DNA of 64,000 nucleotides. Origin: Amaurobius ferox. Taxonomy: Eukaryota; Arthropoda; Arachnida; Araneae; Amaurobiidae. Made by a program: the position numbers and the translations under genes. The DNA lies in the NCBI GenBank assembly GCA_951213105.1, contig OX578145.1:117879239-117943238 (forward strand), in the 5' to 3' direction. Positions 1 through 11,994 of the stretch are shown one piece after another. The notes under the pieces were generated by a model that worked only from the letters and a program-made list of their open reading frames with translations, ran no database searches and was not told where the DNA came from. The stretch's first letter is position 1, and each line of letters begins with the position of its first letter.

Positions 1-345
1 AAACCAGACATTAAAGAAGACATATACATATGAAGATACAGAAACACTCAGAAAGCATGAGATGTAAGAAACATTCACCGATCAATTATATTGAAAATAT
101 GTCGAAATGTAACCATATCAATCGACTCTAACTATATGTGTTTGAAATATGCTTGTAAGTATACGTAAATGGTGCAGATCACCATACTTTCTCATGAAGT
201 AGACTATAAAATATTGCACAAGAGCCAAGCAAGTTTTTACCTTTCAGCTATATTACCTGAGTAACATGTACAGTATCACACTTTAATAGGTATATATCCC
301 ATTCCAAACTAGAGTACAGAAGTTACTAGTCATGAAGTGATGAGA

Positions 346-2267
346 TCAGAAACTTTGACAGTTTACTGCTGACGGTTGAGGTTGTAGTTCATCTGAAGTT
401 TTATTTAAATATAAACGGTAACAGTCAGTTACAGTTATGCCATAGAAACCGTAGATTATTCCACATAAAAAACTTTTCGGGAAACCTTGCAAGATAGTGT
501 TATGCAGGAAACATATATCGCAAGAATAACGATCTTCCGCATTGCTGTTTAATCTACTGCTTCGAATCAGTTGTCCCAATATAATATGTCTAAAAATGTT
601 TTTATGCATACATGAATTCCAGTGTATAATATAATTAATTGCAAAGTTGAAGTCATTTCGTTTATCGTATAATCGATAACCGGTAGATCCATTGGGATGT
701 TTATAAATTTTCAGATTAAGAAAATTAAGACTTTTGTCGACGTTATATGGAGTCTCAGTGAGTTTTAAACACGGAGGATAAAAACTAAAATCCATATTAT
801 ATTCCTCACATGGACACTCAATTAATATGTCATCCACGTAACGAATGTAAAGAATTTTGTTTAAAAGATGAGTTCCTTCGTATTTATTCAGGTATCTGCA
901 AGCATGGAAGAACAACCACCACCCATGGGTAGTATACCGTGTAATTGTTTATAATATGATTTGCCATCATACAGAACAGTTTCAAATAATACCATTTCAA
1001 CTAAAGTTTTAAATTTATATTTATTGATAAAAGTTTGCATATTGTATTTATCGTAGATTTCCCTGACAATCTCGAATAAGTCCTTGATGTTTATATTTGA
1101 AAATAAATCATCAAAGTCGAAACTCAGAAGTAGTATTAAAATATAAGCACTCAGAAATTACATTAATCTTTTTAATAGCTTCTTCACTATTACAAATAAA
1201 ATATATATACCTTTATATTTAATCTTAATCATTACTTCTTTTAATATGGCTAAAAGTTTTTTTTGCGATAGTCAGATACGTTTTAAAACCATTTGTTATG
1301 GGACGGAATTTAATAGGGTTCTTATGCAACTTGGGTATTAAAGTTATGTACGGATAATTAATATGTTTCACATTATAACCTATTTAGTGTATTTAGATTT
1401 GATACGATTCTCAATTTCTGACTTAGATTACTGCAGTGGAAGGTATACACACGGATCGTGATAATAATTGTACAATAACTGATTATATAAGAAATGATAA
1501 GTAAATGTGCAATTTGTCGTAACTTTATCGACATATTTTATAACAAATTTTCTATGTAGAAATGACAGTTCATTTCTGTTATATTGATGTACTATAGTAG
1601 GAGTTACAGCATTCTTGTATTTTGACTATAAAGCATTCAAAATTGCATTACACCATTCACCGAAAATTTTGGTAGGGATGCTGTATTTCACTGCCATATT
1701 ATAAACAAACGTATCAATATCTGTTTCAATGGATTTGTCAATAGATTTATAATCATGTAATCGATATTTTGTACCCAGTTCGAATATAGGCTTAAGCTTT
1801 GAACCTTCCAAAAGTTCCAAATTTCCTGTGATGACATGTCCAAATTTCTTGTCCACAAAAGGTGTATTTTGCTGACAATCACATAAAAGATCAGTGTTCA
1901 CTATACCTCTGCATACTCAATTATAATTAAATGGGCTTCTACAAAGAGGTTTTGCATATTTATATGCAATTTTTATTTGAATATTTATAGGTAATTTAAA
2001 TTGATATTGCTTTAAAATGTTTGAAAAGTTTACACTATCGTATTTTTTATTTTTGTATTTGACTATAAGATATTCACGATTTACACTAAAGGATTTATTA
2101 CCATGTAATGAAATATTTAATATAGTGGCACGTAATTTAATATGATTGAGAAAGATTGCTGCAGTAGACGAATCATTCACGAAAGTATGTTTAAAAACAT
2201 CCTCCGAGCAGAATTTCCAAATATCTTTAAGAAAACGCTTTCTTATGCCAAATGTGAAGTTCTCCAC
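346..2267 (-). mobile_element. Penelope-like (telomerase-related) reverse transcriptase remnant
   Basis: Read on the minus strand, three blocks lie in element order. The first (1917-2267) is a basic N-terminal block. The second (1626-1901) has a Cys-containing block followed by HVITGNLELLE, a pattern I associate with this RT group. The RT core follows: SFDFDDLFSNI near 1120, a GILPMGGGCSS-like block near 930 and the catalytic RYVDDIL near 840, then FYPPCLKL near 770 and YDKRNDFNF near 650. At least one frame change near 905 and several stops separate the blocks, so it is dead. Assignment to Penelope-like elements rests on motif recall; another non-LTR, endonuclease-poor RT class is possible. 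A second relative lies at 30090-30908. Confidence 0.6.
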
Positions 2268-2568
2268 GATCGTGGAAAAACATCCATTTTTGCAATATTA
2301 CTTGCAAAAGACACAAGATTATCAATAGAATTCACAAGATTCAGTTTTTTTCTTCTGCCAGCTCGTTTTCGACATTTAGGTTTTTCGTATCCCGTACAAT
2401 TATAATAATTGCCAATAACAACAGATGAAACAGAGTTTTGAATGTGCTTGTTGTTGTAATGTGCATTATATAATGTGCATTATAATCTGTATTCCTTTTC
2501 CGCAATGTACCAGCTCTCCGGGAGTGTTGTCACGACATAAAGCTGTCTTTAACCGGGGTGAGGGGGTC

Positions 2569-2592
2569 ACACACACACACACACACACACAC
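2569..2592. repeat. (AC)n microsatellite
   Basis: An uninterrupted CA/AC dinucleotide run of about 24 bases, just inside the intron after the Penelope-like remnant. Confidence 0.95.
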
Positions 2593-2735
2593 CCGGCCAT
2601 TTTTTGGTACATTGCATTCATCTCACATTTTCCATTTGGAATTATATTTAATCCTCTTACTAGTGCTGCTATGTGCCTTCTAAGTGCGATTTACGTTATA
2701 CTTTAATATTTCCTGTATTTACGATTATATATTCA

Positions 2736-2750
2736 TATTATATATATATG

Positions 2751-2781
<31 letters not shown>

Positions 2782-2828
2782 ATACACATATATATACATA
2801 TATATACATATATATGTATATATGTACA
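2736..2828. repeat. (TA)n-rich microsatellite
   Basis: Long imperfect TA array with interspersed TG/CA steps. It is strongly self-complementary. Open frames crossing it are simple-sequence artefacts. Confidence 0.9.
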
Positions 2829-3439
2829 CAGAGTGGTCATAAAAAAACTTCCCCGACATATAAACCCCTAGCAGCCTATCCGCTCACCCAATCGAAAGGA
2901 AATTTCAGATATTGTTATTTGAAGGTATGCGCTCGAAATTGTGATGATTTTAAACAATAGAGCTCTCACGGTTACGGTTACAGTGAAAAAATTTCGAAAT
3001 TTTCTAATCACAACACATACTTTTTCCCTACACAAATTGATCAACGCATTAAAAAACCATAACTGGCATTGGAATGATACACGTATGATGAAAATTGGTG
3101 ACTTAAAACATTTGTAAAGGACCAGTGACAACACGAGAGGAGAGGGAAAAAAACTTTTATTGGAATTACAAGTTTTCAACGTGCCCATCTTTGCATGCTA
3201 TAACGCATTGCATGCATTATTTAGACCTAGTCCTTGTTCACGTGTATAATATTAATGCTTGGATTTTATTTGTTTTTGTATTATCGATTCCATCACTTTG
3301 TTATTTGTTGATTAGCTTGATGACTCGAAATTTGCATTTTTTTCCATTTGATTAATAATTCGATATTTAATACTTCTTTTTATTATGTTAGGACTTTTTG
3401 TTGCAACTTCTGTCTATTCTATCATTGGAATTTCAAACT

Positions 3440-3488
3440 ATTATTATTATATATATATTTATATATATATATATATAGAGAGAGAGAG
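3440..3488. repeat. (TA)n(GA)n compound microsatellite
   Basis: A run of TATATA immediately followed by GAGAGAGAGA. Confidence 0.9.
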
Positions 3489-4833
3489 GGTCCGCGCTAG
3501 GAATTTCAAACTGTTAGCCAACAAATTAGCCAAATTTCATGATTATTAGTCAAAGTTGTCGTCATCATCTGCGAAAAAAATTCTACTTTTAAGCCAATTT
3601 TTAAATGCAGCTAACAATATTAATTTCATTCGAAACAAGATATACAGATATGTAGATTTGATTTCTTTAATCATTAAATAGATTATTAGTAAATTAAACT
3701 TGTATTTACCAATGAATGACCACAATGAGTTACAAAAATGGCAAATTTATTTTATAATTCACATAGTTTCATTATCATATAAACCAGGCAAGCGTCGGAT
3801 TTTTGTACCATTACACTAATTTTCAAAAGCTGCCTCAAAATTAAAATCTTTCATATCTGGCCCTTCACTATTTATAAGAATCAAGTCACTTAGATTTTTT
3901 ACTCTGATGTTACTACGTAATGCAGTTTTTTTAATGTTCTGTATACTAAAGCCTCTTTTAACATTGGTTGTTGTCAATTTTCTAAATTAGTCATCGACAA
4001 AACTACGATTTTAAAGCCACCTTAAAAAAAAAATTTAGAAAATTTGGGTGGGCGTAATAATCGCATAAAAACCACAAAGATGATGATGAAGAAGAAGAAA
4101 AAACAAAAATAAACCGGCAGGCTTAAAATATCGTAATAAAAAGATAAAAACTGCGATGTAACTTACAACAAAAACAGCATACCGCATGTTGGCATCCATA
4201 AATAATAATCAGCAGTAGGCTTCGAGATAATCTAACCCGTCCTCTAGGACGGTTACTGAAATTTTTTACCCATCCAACTAAAAAAAATTTTTCACATTAT
4301 ATTCATTAACATATGTGCTTAAATACTTCACACAACAATAATTTAGAACCAGCTGCCTCACAATGAAGTGCAATAACTGCATATTCATACACCACCCCCT
4401 CACAGCGCTTCTGCCTCGATCAAACTTGCCACCGCGGAGTCTTATAAAGGATCGAACTCGGCAGAATTCCGATCTGTGGGTGGGGGCAGAGGGGTAAGAT
4501 ACGTAAGGAATCTCTCCTTTTTCCAATGTTTGGTAACTTGAAGGCATAGTAAATAAATAATCATGTAAATCCTCTTCCTCAAAGCAGCTTAAACCTCATT
4601 GACACTCTTAATTTCTAGGGAATGTGACTGAATCAAGATTAAGATCTTCTTGGACTGAATAGATGTTTCATAGCTTAATTTCAGTTGTTAGACAACTGGA
4701 ACAAATGCCATCAATGAATTGTAAATGTATTAGTTTTAAAGTTGAAACCAAAGTGGGAAAGAAAAGCAAAATACTTCTGGCTGAAACTAGAAGAATCCAT
4801 TCCATAAATTCAAACTTGTTACATACTTCTGTC

Positions 4834-5908
4834 TGTGGCGTCGAACAGTTTTAATGTTTAAGTCCTTAACGTGTGCCACCTCTTCAGTTCCACTTCGTAC
4901 ATGATTTTGCTTTTCCCCCATATGCAAAGTAACATTCTGAGCATTTACTACCAAATCTCTAAAAGATTTGCTCCCATTTACAAATTCGTTAAAATGTGCT
5001 CCTTCACTATCCAAATATGGCACTCCATTATTTTCAGAAAAATTTTTGCTCAAATACTCTTTCCCAATGACCTGAGACTCATTCGTTACTGGTGTTAAAT
5101 CAGATTTGCATTTGACACATGCATTTGTTTGGAACTTTTTCGGCTTACAGGCCTTCACCACAAGAACATTTTTTGCATTACTCATCTGCGAGTCAAGTAC
5201 AACATAATCATTTTCAGCAATGCGCTTTGTGGCACTACTCAAGTTTAAGTCTGCAATCTCCGACTCATTTGCCGTCTCATGATTTGAAATCGAAAGTAAA
5301 TTATTCGCACACTGATAACCAACAAAAGGAATGGAAGAGTTTGAAAACTTAAAACAGAAGTGATTATAATCTATAATAGCATTATGTTTATGTAAAAACT
5401 TGTTACCAAGGATTACATTATATGAAATAGGAGCTGGTGATTTTAACACAAAAAATTCAGTAGGGAATCTTTCTTTTCCCAAATTTAGTGAAATAGTGGC
5501 TAAATATTCAACTTTAGTATCTTGTGAACTAAAGCTACGCAAAATTGTTGGTTTGTACGTTAACAACATATGTGCAATGTTTAAAGCTTCCTCATACACT
5601 AAATTAATTGAACTACCTGTATCAATCAATATTGACACTTCACTGCTCACTAACTTTCTTTTTATAATGGAAGAAGATGACAAAAAATTTGTAATATTAT
5701 GACAAATATTATTTTCCTCAAAATGTGATGATTGTTTATCAAAAGTTTTTCTATTATTATAATTGTGCATGGGATATCTACTCTGAGTCCCAAAAGAATG
5801 ATTTTTGGAATTTTGCAAAAATGTATGACTCCTTATTTTTATAATTTTGTGTTCCTTGTTTTCTATACTTCCACTCGTTTGCAGACATTTGCTTTCTCTG
5901 TCTTTCAC
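4834..5908 (-). pseudogene. Retropepsin-like aspartic protease region of the gypsy-type element
   Basis: One long frame contains the protease signature LIDTGSSINLV (codons near 5600-5630), followed by a flap-like region and NVILGNKFLHKHNAIIDY, matching the second conserved block (I-x-G-x-x-F/W-L) of retroviral-type proteases. No RT motif follows. The frame continues past the element edge at 4834 into the host hAT-like element and stops near 4787, so its last 15 or so residues are not retroelement-derived. That is a deletion or insertion artefact rather than a functional fusion. Confidence 0.75.
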
Positions 5909-6032
5909 CCTGATGATACCTAGTTCCAGGACTGGTATAAACTTTCTTAAATTTTACCGCCTGCACATCTCTTCTTTGAAAAATCTTTTTCCAACATTGT
6001 TCTTGAATGTGACCTAATTTACCACATTTGTC

Positions 6033-7067
6033 TCACTTTGGATGCGGTGAATGTTTTTCGTTAACTCTATCTGAATTAAAATTAAAATTTTCTATCTTAC
6101 TCCTAAGAAATTCAATGTCTTTTTTCTGTTCTAATACTTTTCTTTTTAAATCTGACATACTTTCATTTTGATTTGGTGTGAGAACATATTTTTCTGGTGT
6201 GAGAACACCTTTTTTTTGTAAGTACCGAATTTGTAAAGTACATAGCATTATTTTCATTTAAAATAGATTCCTCAAGAATCGCAAGTTTTCTAGCCGAATA
6301 AAAATCTCTAGGATTTTGTGACAACACCAGTCTTTTTAGTTCCGGATATAACCCATTAATAAATGAAGTTTTTAAAAGTGTTTGCCTGATTTTATCCTCA
6401 CTTTCGGAATCTGCGTCTTCTGGAACAACCTTAAATGAAGCAGCTTCGATTCTCATCGAAAACTGTTTAACCCATTCATTTGGTCTCTGTGTGAAGTTCA
6501 CGAGTGAAATTATGTTTTTAGTAACATTTTCAACCACTTTAAAATGATCTTTTAAAATTTGAATAATCTCCTGAAAATTTTTACAATTTCTGTGCTTTGG
6601 ATTCTCTTCAATCTATTTGCTTCCCTTAAGTTCAATCTCAAACAAACCAATCTGTCACACTCACTCCAGTTTGCATGAGTGGCTACTAAATTTAATTTTT
6701 CCAAAAACTGTGACAACGAAACCTCTGAATTTCCCGAGAATTTTGGAATATTGTGAGCAAACTTTGGTGCAAAAACATGGAAAGACTTTAACGTGTTATC
6801 ATTTACCGCTGAAACATTGTTTTGATTTGGCAAAGTGCCAGAAGGAGAATTCAGATATACCGGAGGTTTATTCGATATATTTTTCTTATTAGATTTGGCT
6901 TTGTGGTTAACACTTTTAACTTTACCCCTAGAATTAACAGTATCTGACTCAGTAGCTATGTCAAGTGACAAATTCAAGGAGGAATTTAATTTTCTACTTG
7001 GATTTTTACTTATCTTACTAACATTTACTTTTTTATTTCTAGTAATTGGAGCCATTTTGCATAGCAA
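6033..7067 (-). pseudogene. gag-like gene, broken
   Basis: The first block (7067-6552) starts near MAPITRNKK and has a long basic, Ser/Asn-rich lead followed by FSGNSEVSLSQFLEKL, typical of gypsy gag capsid regions. A second block in another frame (6537-6163) holds the capsid C-terminal part (FINGLYPELKRLV), and a third lies at 6257-6033. Downstream is a Cys knuckle of form C-x4-H-x4-C in which the codon expected for the first Cys is TGA (6033-6035). The gene is therefore interrupted by at least two frame changes and one stop. The role would be a structural protein binding its own RNA. Confidence 0.7.
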
Positions 7068-7379
7068 TCAAAAGATACTCGTATATCTTAACACAATATG
7101 TAGTTACAATGTTCTCAAACAATATTAATGCAATAAAAACAGTTTTTATCAATATCAATGACATAAATATGTAAAACAAATCAATTTCTTCCTATCAAGT
7201 AGCACAATTTCAAGAACAATCTTTTTGAGAACACCGAACGCAGAACATGAAACTCAGTAGTTTACTTGAAAAAACACTTTAAATCATTCAAGCAAAATAA
7301 GAAATTTTTAACTTTCAAAATTTATTTTCTTAAGAAAATTTGTAAATTTTTAATTCTCTCAGCTCTTCCCCACTCACCG

Positions 7380-7397
7380 AGAAGTGTTGCGGCACCA
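7380..7397 (-). other. Putative tRNA primer-binding site
   Basis: Reads TGGTGCCGCAACACTTCT on the minus strand, beginning with the TGG expected to pair with a tRNA CCA end, five bases from the LTR edge. The tRNA species was not determined. Confidence 0.6.
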
Positions 7398-7402
7398 AAA
7401 TC

Positions 7403-8622
7403 TGTGGCATTGGTTTGTGAAACCACAGACAAGATACAAATTAGAATTAAACACATTTATTGAATTTGAAAATAAACAAGACAGTGATCAAAATAGTGGA
7501 AATAGTACATTAAACAATTACGCAATAACTCAGAATTACACTTGGTAGGGTGACAATTAAGAACACCCCTGGAGGAAGAAGAACAGAGAGAATACATATA
7601 TTTTCTGAAATACAAAATAACAGAATATCTGTCATATTATATTTAAATCACATAACATTTTAGAATAACCATTTCACACACACACAAGGCAGCAATTAAT
7701 ACTTCAAATTTCAGATCGGATTAGTAATAATATTCTATCTCATGATAATGAAATTAGACAAAAGGTTACCTTGTCTCTTTAAAACACAACAATTAACACG
7801 TAGGAACCTGGGTCGAATTTTGGAGATTCTACACGGAACAGTTCTTGCACCAAACAAGGGAAAATGGATACACACTGAAGAAACAGGCGAAATCTTGGCT
7901 GAACACAAGGAAAACTCTTCGCTCACCAGGAGGTCAAGGAATTGAGTTTTTTTGGCAATAGATACACGAAGAAAACAACTGGACTTCATCACACTACCGA
8001 AAACATTCGATTTCACTCAGGAACTAGTGGAGTCCAGACTTCGATAAACTATTCCACATAACTCGACAAAATCCACACGAAGAGAGGTCAGGCATAAACA
8101 ATTGCTATAAATAGCTACTTAGCTTTAATTGCATTTTGAATCCGACCCAAAGGAAAAATACTTTATTCCATCAGAACAAGACTCCATTTCTTCACAAGCC
8201 CGGGAGTACATTTTTGCAAGAACGACGATCGTGTCTTCTCCTGGACCATATCCACCCAAAAACACTCTTTCTTTGTTATTACATTTTTAATTCGTAACTA
8301 CATTTCAACAAATCACAATTAGAATTTTTCATTCTCACATTCATGATCCAACGCACATTCCAACACCACTCCTCTGTTCCAACACCCCTTCCACACTGCC
8401 GCCAAATCCTTTTTCAAACTGGTTCATGCGCAAAACCTGCAAGTTCCAAACTAACGACTGAGAAGTGAAAATGCAAAATTATTTTATGAATATTTTCCAA
8501 TGGAGTTGAAAACATGTCAAAAATACATTTATATGGAAAAATTAACTTTTAATTACACAGAAATAAAACAATACTTTAACATAAACACAATTATAACACA
8601 GAGGTGTGAAAGCCTTATCACA
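7403..8622 (-). repeat. 5' LTR of the gypsy-type element (about 1.22 kb)
   Basis: On the + strand it starts TGTGGCATTGG and ends TTATCACA, so it has TG..CA ends with a short inverted repeat. Its inner edge is five bases from the primer-binding site. No second full LTR is present to align it with, so the inner boundary rests on the TG/CA rule and the primer-binding site. Confidence 0.65.
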
Positions 8623-8756
8623 TGTCTATTACAGCAAATGGAAATTTTAAAGCTTGGGTTTTTAAAAAGTTAAAAGGGGATAGCGCTCTGCACGGGTTTG
8701 GGCTTAGGTCTGGGCTGAGTTTGAGTTTTCTACTGTTTCGGGCCGTGTTGAGTCTT

Positions 8757-8775
8757 TTTTTTTTTTTTTTTTTTT
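8757..8775. repeat. Poly-T tract
   Basis: About 20 T residues inside the hAT-like element. The family relatives carry the same tract at other lengths, up to 58 T at 38914-38971. Confidence 0.9.
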
Positions 8776-9716
8776 AAACGTCCTTTAAGACTGTGCCGAA
8801 CATATTTACTTTGAAAAATATTTCAATGGATGTAAATTGAATGCATGAACTTATTCCATTTATTTCAGCTCTGTAAAGATGTTTTAGAAAACAAACTCAA
8901 TTCTCCGTACAAAATTTTCACAAATTTGTTTTTAACATATTTGAATGAATACAAATCATTTCGAATCTGTCGAGACGCAGTGGCAGTTATCTTCAGGCCG
9001 AGTTCATTCTACATTTATAAATTTCTTCGGGCTTGACCCTAGGTTTAAGCATTGGTATTATCGGTCTGTGAAAATCTGAAAATTCGGCACATGTAGACAT
9101 TGAAAAGGAGAACAGAACATGTCACTTCGATCTTTAGTGCTCTATTGAATTTTCGATCGGTCATGAAATTCATTGGGTGGAGGATGAGGGGAGGGAAAAT
9201 AACTAGCACCTGTAGTTACAATGCAGATCTGATGACTCTACTAGAAAGAAGGCGTTAATAATGCACACTAGTTAAGTTTATGGGAGGAGGGAGATCATTT
9301 GCAGGGACGACATTTCAATTTTCATTCATGGCATGGGAAAGGACAGTTTTCGCCATATTTTTACGACATGGAATATCTAATCTCAAGGTTTTCCGAGAGG
9401 ACGAGAGCTTCCGAAAATTGGCCGTCCTTGCCAAATTTTAACCCGGTGAGGATGGAAGGACGGCCAATTTCCGAAAACCTGATCAGCAGTGACCGTTTTT
9501 CAGTTAGTTTTAACTAAAAATAAATGCTTTTTTTATTTATTTAAGAAATTTTTATGCTTCCCAAAAAATATTTACGACATTTTCATAGTTTTCAAAAATT
9601 CATTCGCCATTTTTGTCGTCAAAGTTTTTTTTTTTTTTTCCTGCCAATTTTGTGATTTTTTCACATTTGGTGCTTAGGCGAATGGCTAGCATGAACCCTG
9701 TATATATACATAAATA

Positions 9717-10577
9717 CAGGATGTCCCAGAAAGATTGAAACGTGCTTTAATTATTTACCTGTTAGAGATAAGTGGGCAATGTAAATTGCAAAAATGTTGA
9801 AAGTAAGGTAGGAAATAAGACTACGTTAATGAAATAGTCCTCCCATTAATTTTCAGAAAGTTACACTTTAAATTTTTATACGACCCCCTAGACAAATTTG
9901 GTCAATCAGAAATTTTTTATTTTTAATGCAACAAAATTATTTTTTTTAAAAAAACCACGTATCTGTATCTTTAAAATCAACTGAATTATGATAAACAAAG
10001 GAAAAAATCTGACGTATGCCACTTTTCCGTACCATGTGAAAGGCTGTTTCATCAGTGCAAATAGAGATCATAAACAAATTGGTGATGGAAATTGTTTAGA
10101 TCAAAAATGTGTTAATATCTGTTAAAATTTTTTATCGCAAATACATCTAAATAAAGCATTACACTGACTGAGATCATATAAAGCAGTGGTACTCGCTACG
10201 TCTCCTATGTATTATCATCCAGTTTTATCTTTTTGTGATATATCACAAATTTACATTTCTAATTTGATATATAGTCCCCATTCACAATATTCAATTTTCA
10301 ATTAAATATAACTTGCTCAATTTTAAAGATACAGATATGCAGGGGTTTTTAATGATATTGTTGCATTAAAAATAAAAATTTTCTGATTGACCAAATTTGT
10401 CTAAGGGGGTCATATAAAAATTTAAAAAGTGTAACTTTTTGAAAATTAATGGGAGGACTATTTCATTAACTTAGTCTTATTTCCTACTCTACTTTCAACA
10501 TTTTTGCAATTTACATTGCCACTTATCTCCAACAGGTAAAGAATTAAAGCGTGTTTCAATCTTTTGGGGACACCCTG
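9717..10577. mobile_element. Long-terminal-inverted-repeat MITE (CAGGGTGTCC ends)
   Basis: The left arm (about 9717-9985) and right arm (about 10308-10577) are near-complementary over about 270 bases, with a central stretch of about 320 bases. Ends read CAGGATGTCC and GGACACCCTG, flanked by TA on both sides, consistent with a Tc1/mariner-type TA target. There is no coding capacity. It would form a very long hairpin if transcribed or single-stranded. Confidence 0.85.
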
Positions 10578-11534
10578 TATATAACCAAAGTGTTGTATGA
10601 TAAGTCTATATGAATAAGTGTTACATTAATAAATAGAAGGGGGGGAAAATCATTGTAGAGCCCTCACCACCCTACTTGAAAAACCCGAAGTTGTCAAGGA
10701 ATTTGAAAAATGGTTGGGAAGGTTATCCTTCCCAACTATAAAATTTACTTAAAATACTTAGAAATTTGAATTTGTTACTTTTTACCTTAGGAATGGCCCT
10801 GGAATGGATTTATTATTAAACTTTAACATTGAAATTCAAATAATTAGAAAAATTATTAGCTTAACTGAGATAAAAAGAAAATACAGAAACTTACATTTCT
10901 TGTGTTGTGAACGTTTATTTAAAAAAAAAAGACCTAGGGAATCGAATGTAGATGATGGAGATGGAGATTGAATGAACATGAGACAAAATTTTGTGTTTTA
11001 AGTTAGCTAACATTTTAATAACAGTATAAAACCCCAAACAGCCATAGCAGATTATCCACTTACTGGTATGTACTTGTGTTATGTAGAAAACATATATTTA
11101 ACAAGAAAGATCAATCATGCATAAGCATTGATTATGAAACACTTTCCAACTGAAATGTAATTTCATTTAAAAATTTCTAAAATGTGATTCATTCAGTGGT
11201 AATATCTTTTACATTATCACAGTACTACAGTAATTTATTATACTTAAATATTTAAAACTGTATCGAAATATAAATCATCTGATTCTTTATGCAAAATCAA
11301 TGAATATTTCATTCATATAACTTGTATTCCAGACTCCAGAGCTAAATAATTTTGTGTGAAAAAAATTCAGCAATTCTTATGTAATTCATCTTACAATCGC
11401 TTGAGATATTTGCATTCTGCATATGTTAAAATTAGGCTTCCTTGAAGAAATAATAAAAGTTTAGGGATCATTTAAAATCACAACTATTGTAATTGCATAG
11501 GCACGGAATTTAGATACACAGATAATACACAGAT

Positions 11535-11715
11535 AATATATATGTGTATGTGTATGTACTCAAAAGTATTGGAATCGTGCCGAAGATCGGAACTCGAATT
11601 TTCAAAGTATCTACACGTTTTGGGACTTCTAGAACACGAAAAAACTACTTTTAGGAAGACGTCTGTGTGTGTAAGGGTGTATCTGTGTATGTTTCTGTGT
11701 GTCTGTGTGGATATT
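11535..11715. repeat. TG-rich simple sequence
   Basis: Interrupted TGTGTATG and CTGTGTGTCTGTGTG runs. Open frames on both strands here are low-complexity artefacts. Confidence 0.7.
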
Positions 11716-11926
11716 ACATCCACTCTAATTGAAAAACTAATGGACCGAATTTCATACAATTTGGTAGGTATGTTTTTTGTGGGAAATCCTGATGTTCATT
11801 AGATTATAGTACGATTCGTAATAAAAGAATCTGCCTTCTTTGCGAAATGGCCGCAGAAATTGCCTTTATCCACTCTAGCTAAAAACTAATGAACCAAATT
11901 TAACAAAATTTGGAGTATAATATTTC

Positions 11927-11994
11927 AATAACCTACAAATGATTTATATACCAAATTTAACAAAATTTTGTATATAAATCATTTGTAGGTTATT
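11927..11994. repeat. Perfect 25-bp inverted repeat with 18-nt loop
   Basis: Positions 11927-11951 and 11970-11994 are exact reverse complements. The loop repeats part of the sequence lying just upstream (ACCAAATTTAACAAAATTT), which suggests a template-switch origin rather than selection for a stem. Confidence 0.9.

Larger units (their letters stand above)
4834..8622 (-). mobile_element. Degenerate Ty3/gypsy-type LTR retrotransposon inserted in the hAT-like element
   Basis: The element begins TGTGGC and ends ATCACA, flanked by a 4-bp duplication TGTC (4830-4833 and 8623-8626) that interrupts the hAT-like element at a site intact in its relatives. On the minus strand the order is LTR (7403-8622), primer-binding site (7380-7397), gag (about 7052-6033) and an aspartic protease (5908-4834). 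Reverse transcriptase, RNase H and integrase are absent, and the 3' LTR seems reduced to its terminal TGTGGC, so a large deletion has joined the LTR edge to the protease region. Several frame breaks show that it is inactive. Confidence 0.8.
4216..9481 (+). mobile_element. hAT-like non-autonomous element, split by an LTR retrotransposon (copy 1)
   Basis: The left end reads TAGGCTTCGAGATAATC (family consensus CAGGCTTCGGGAAATC) and the right end is the degenerate complement ending in CCTG. Direct 8-bp duplications ATCAGCAG flank it at 4208-4215 and 9482-9489, the size made by hAT transposases. The element's own DNA is 4216-4829 plus 8627-9481; the middle is a gypsy-type insertion. Full-length relatives lie at 32135-33628 and, split by a LINE, at 31745-39655. 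No transposase is encoded. Assignment to hAT rests on TSD length and terminal CAG. Confidence 0.8.

Noticed and set aside
2673..2960. 95-codon frame rich in Tyr/Ile
   Set aside because: It is a translation of a TA microsatellite.
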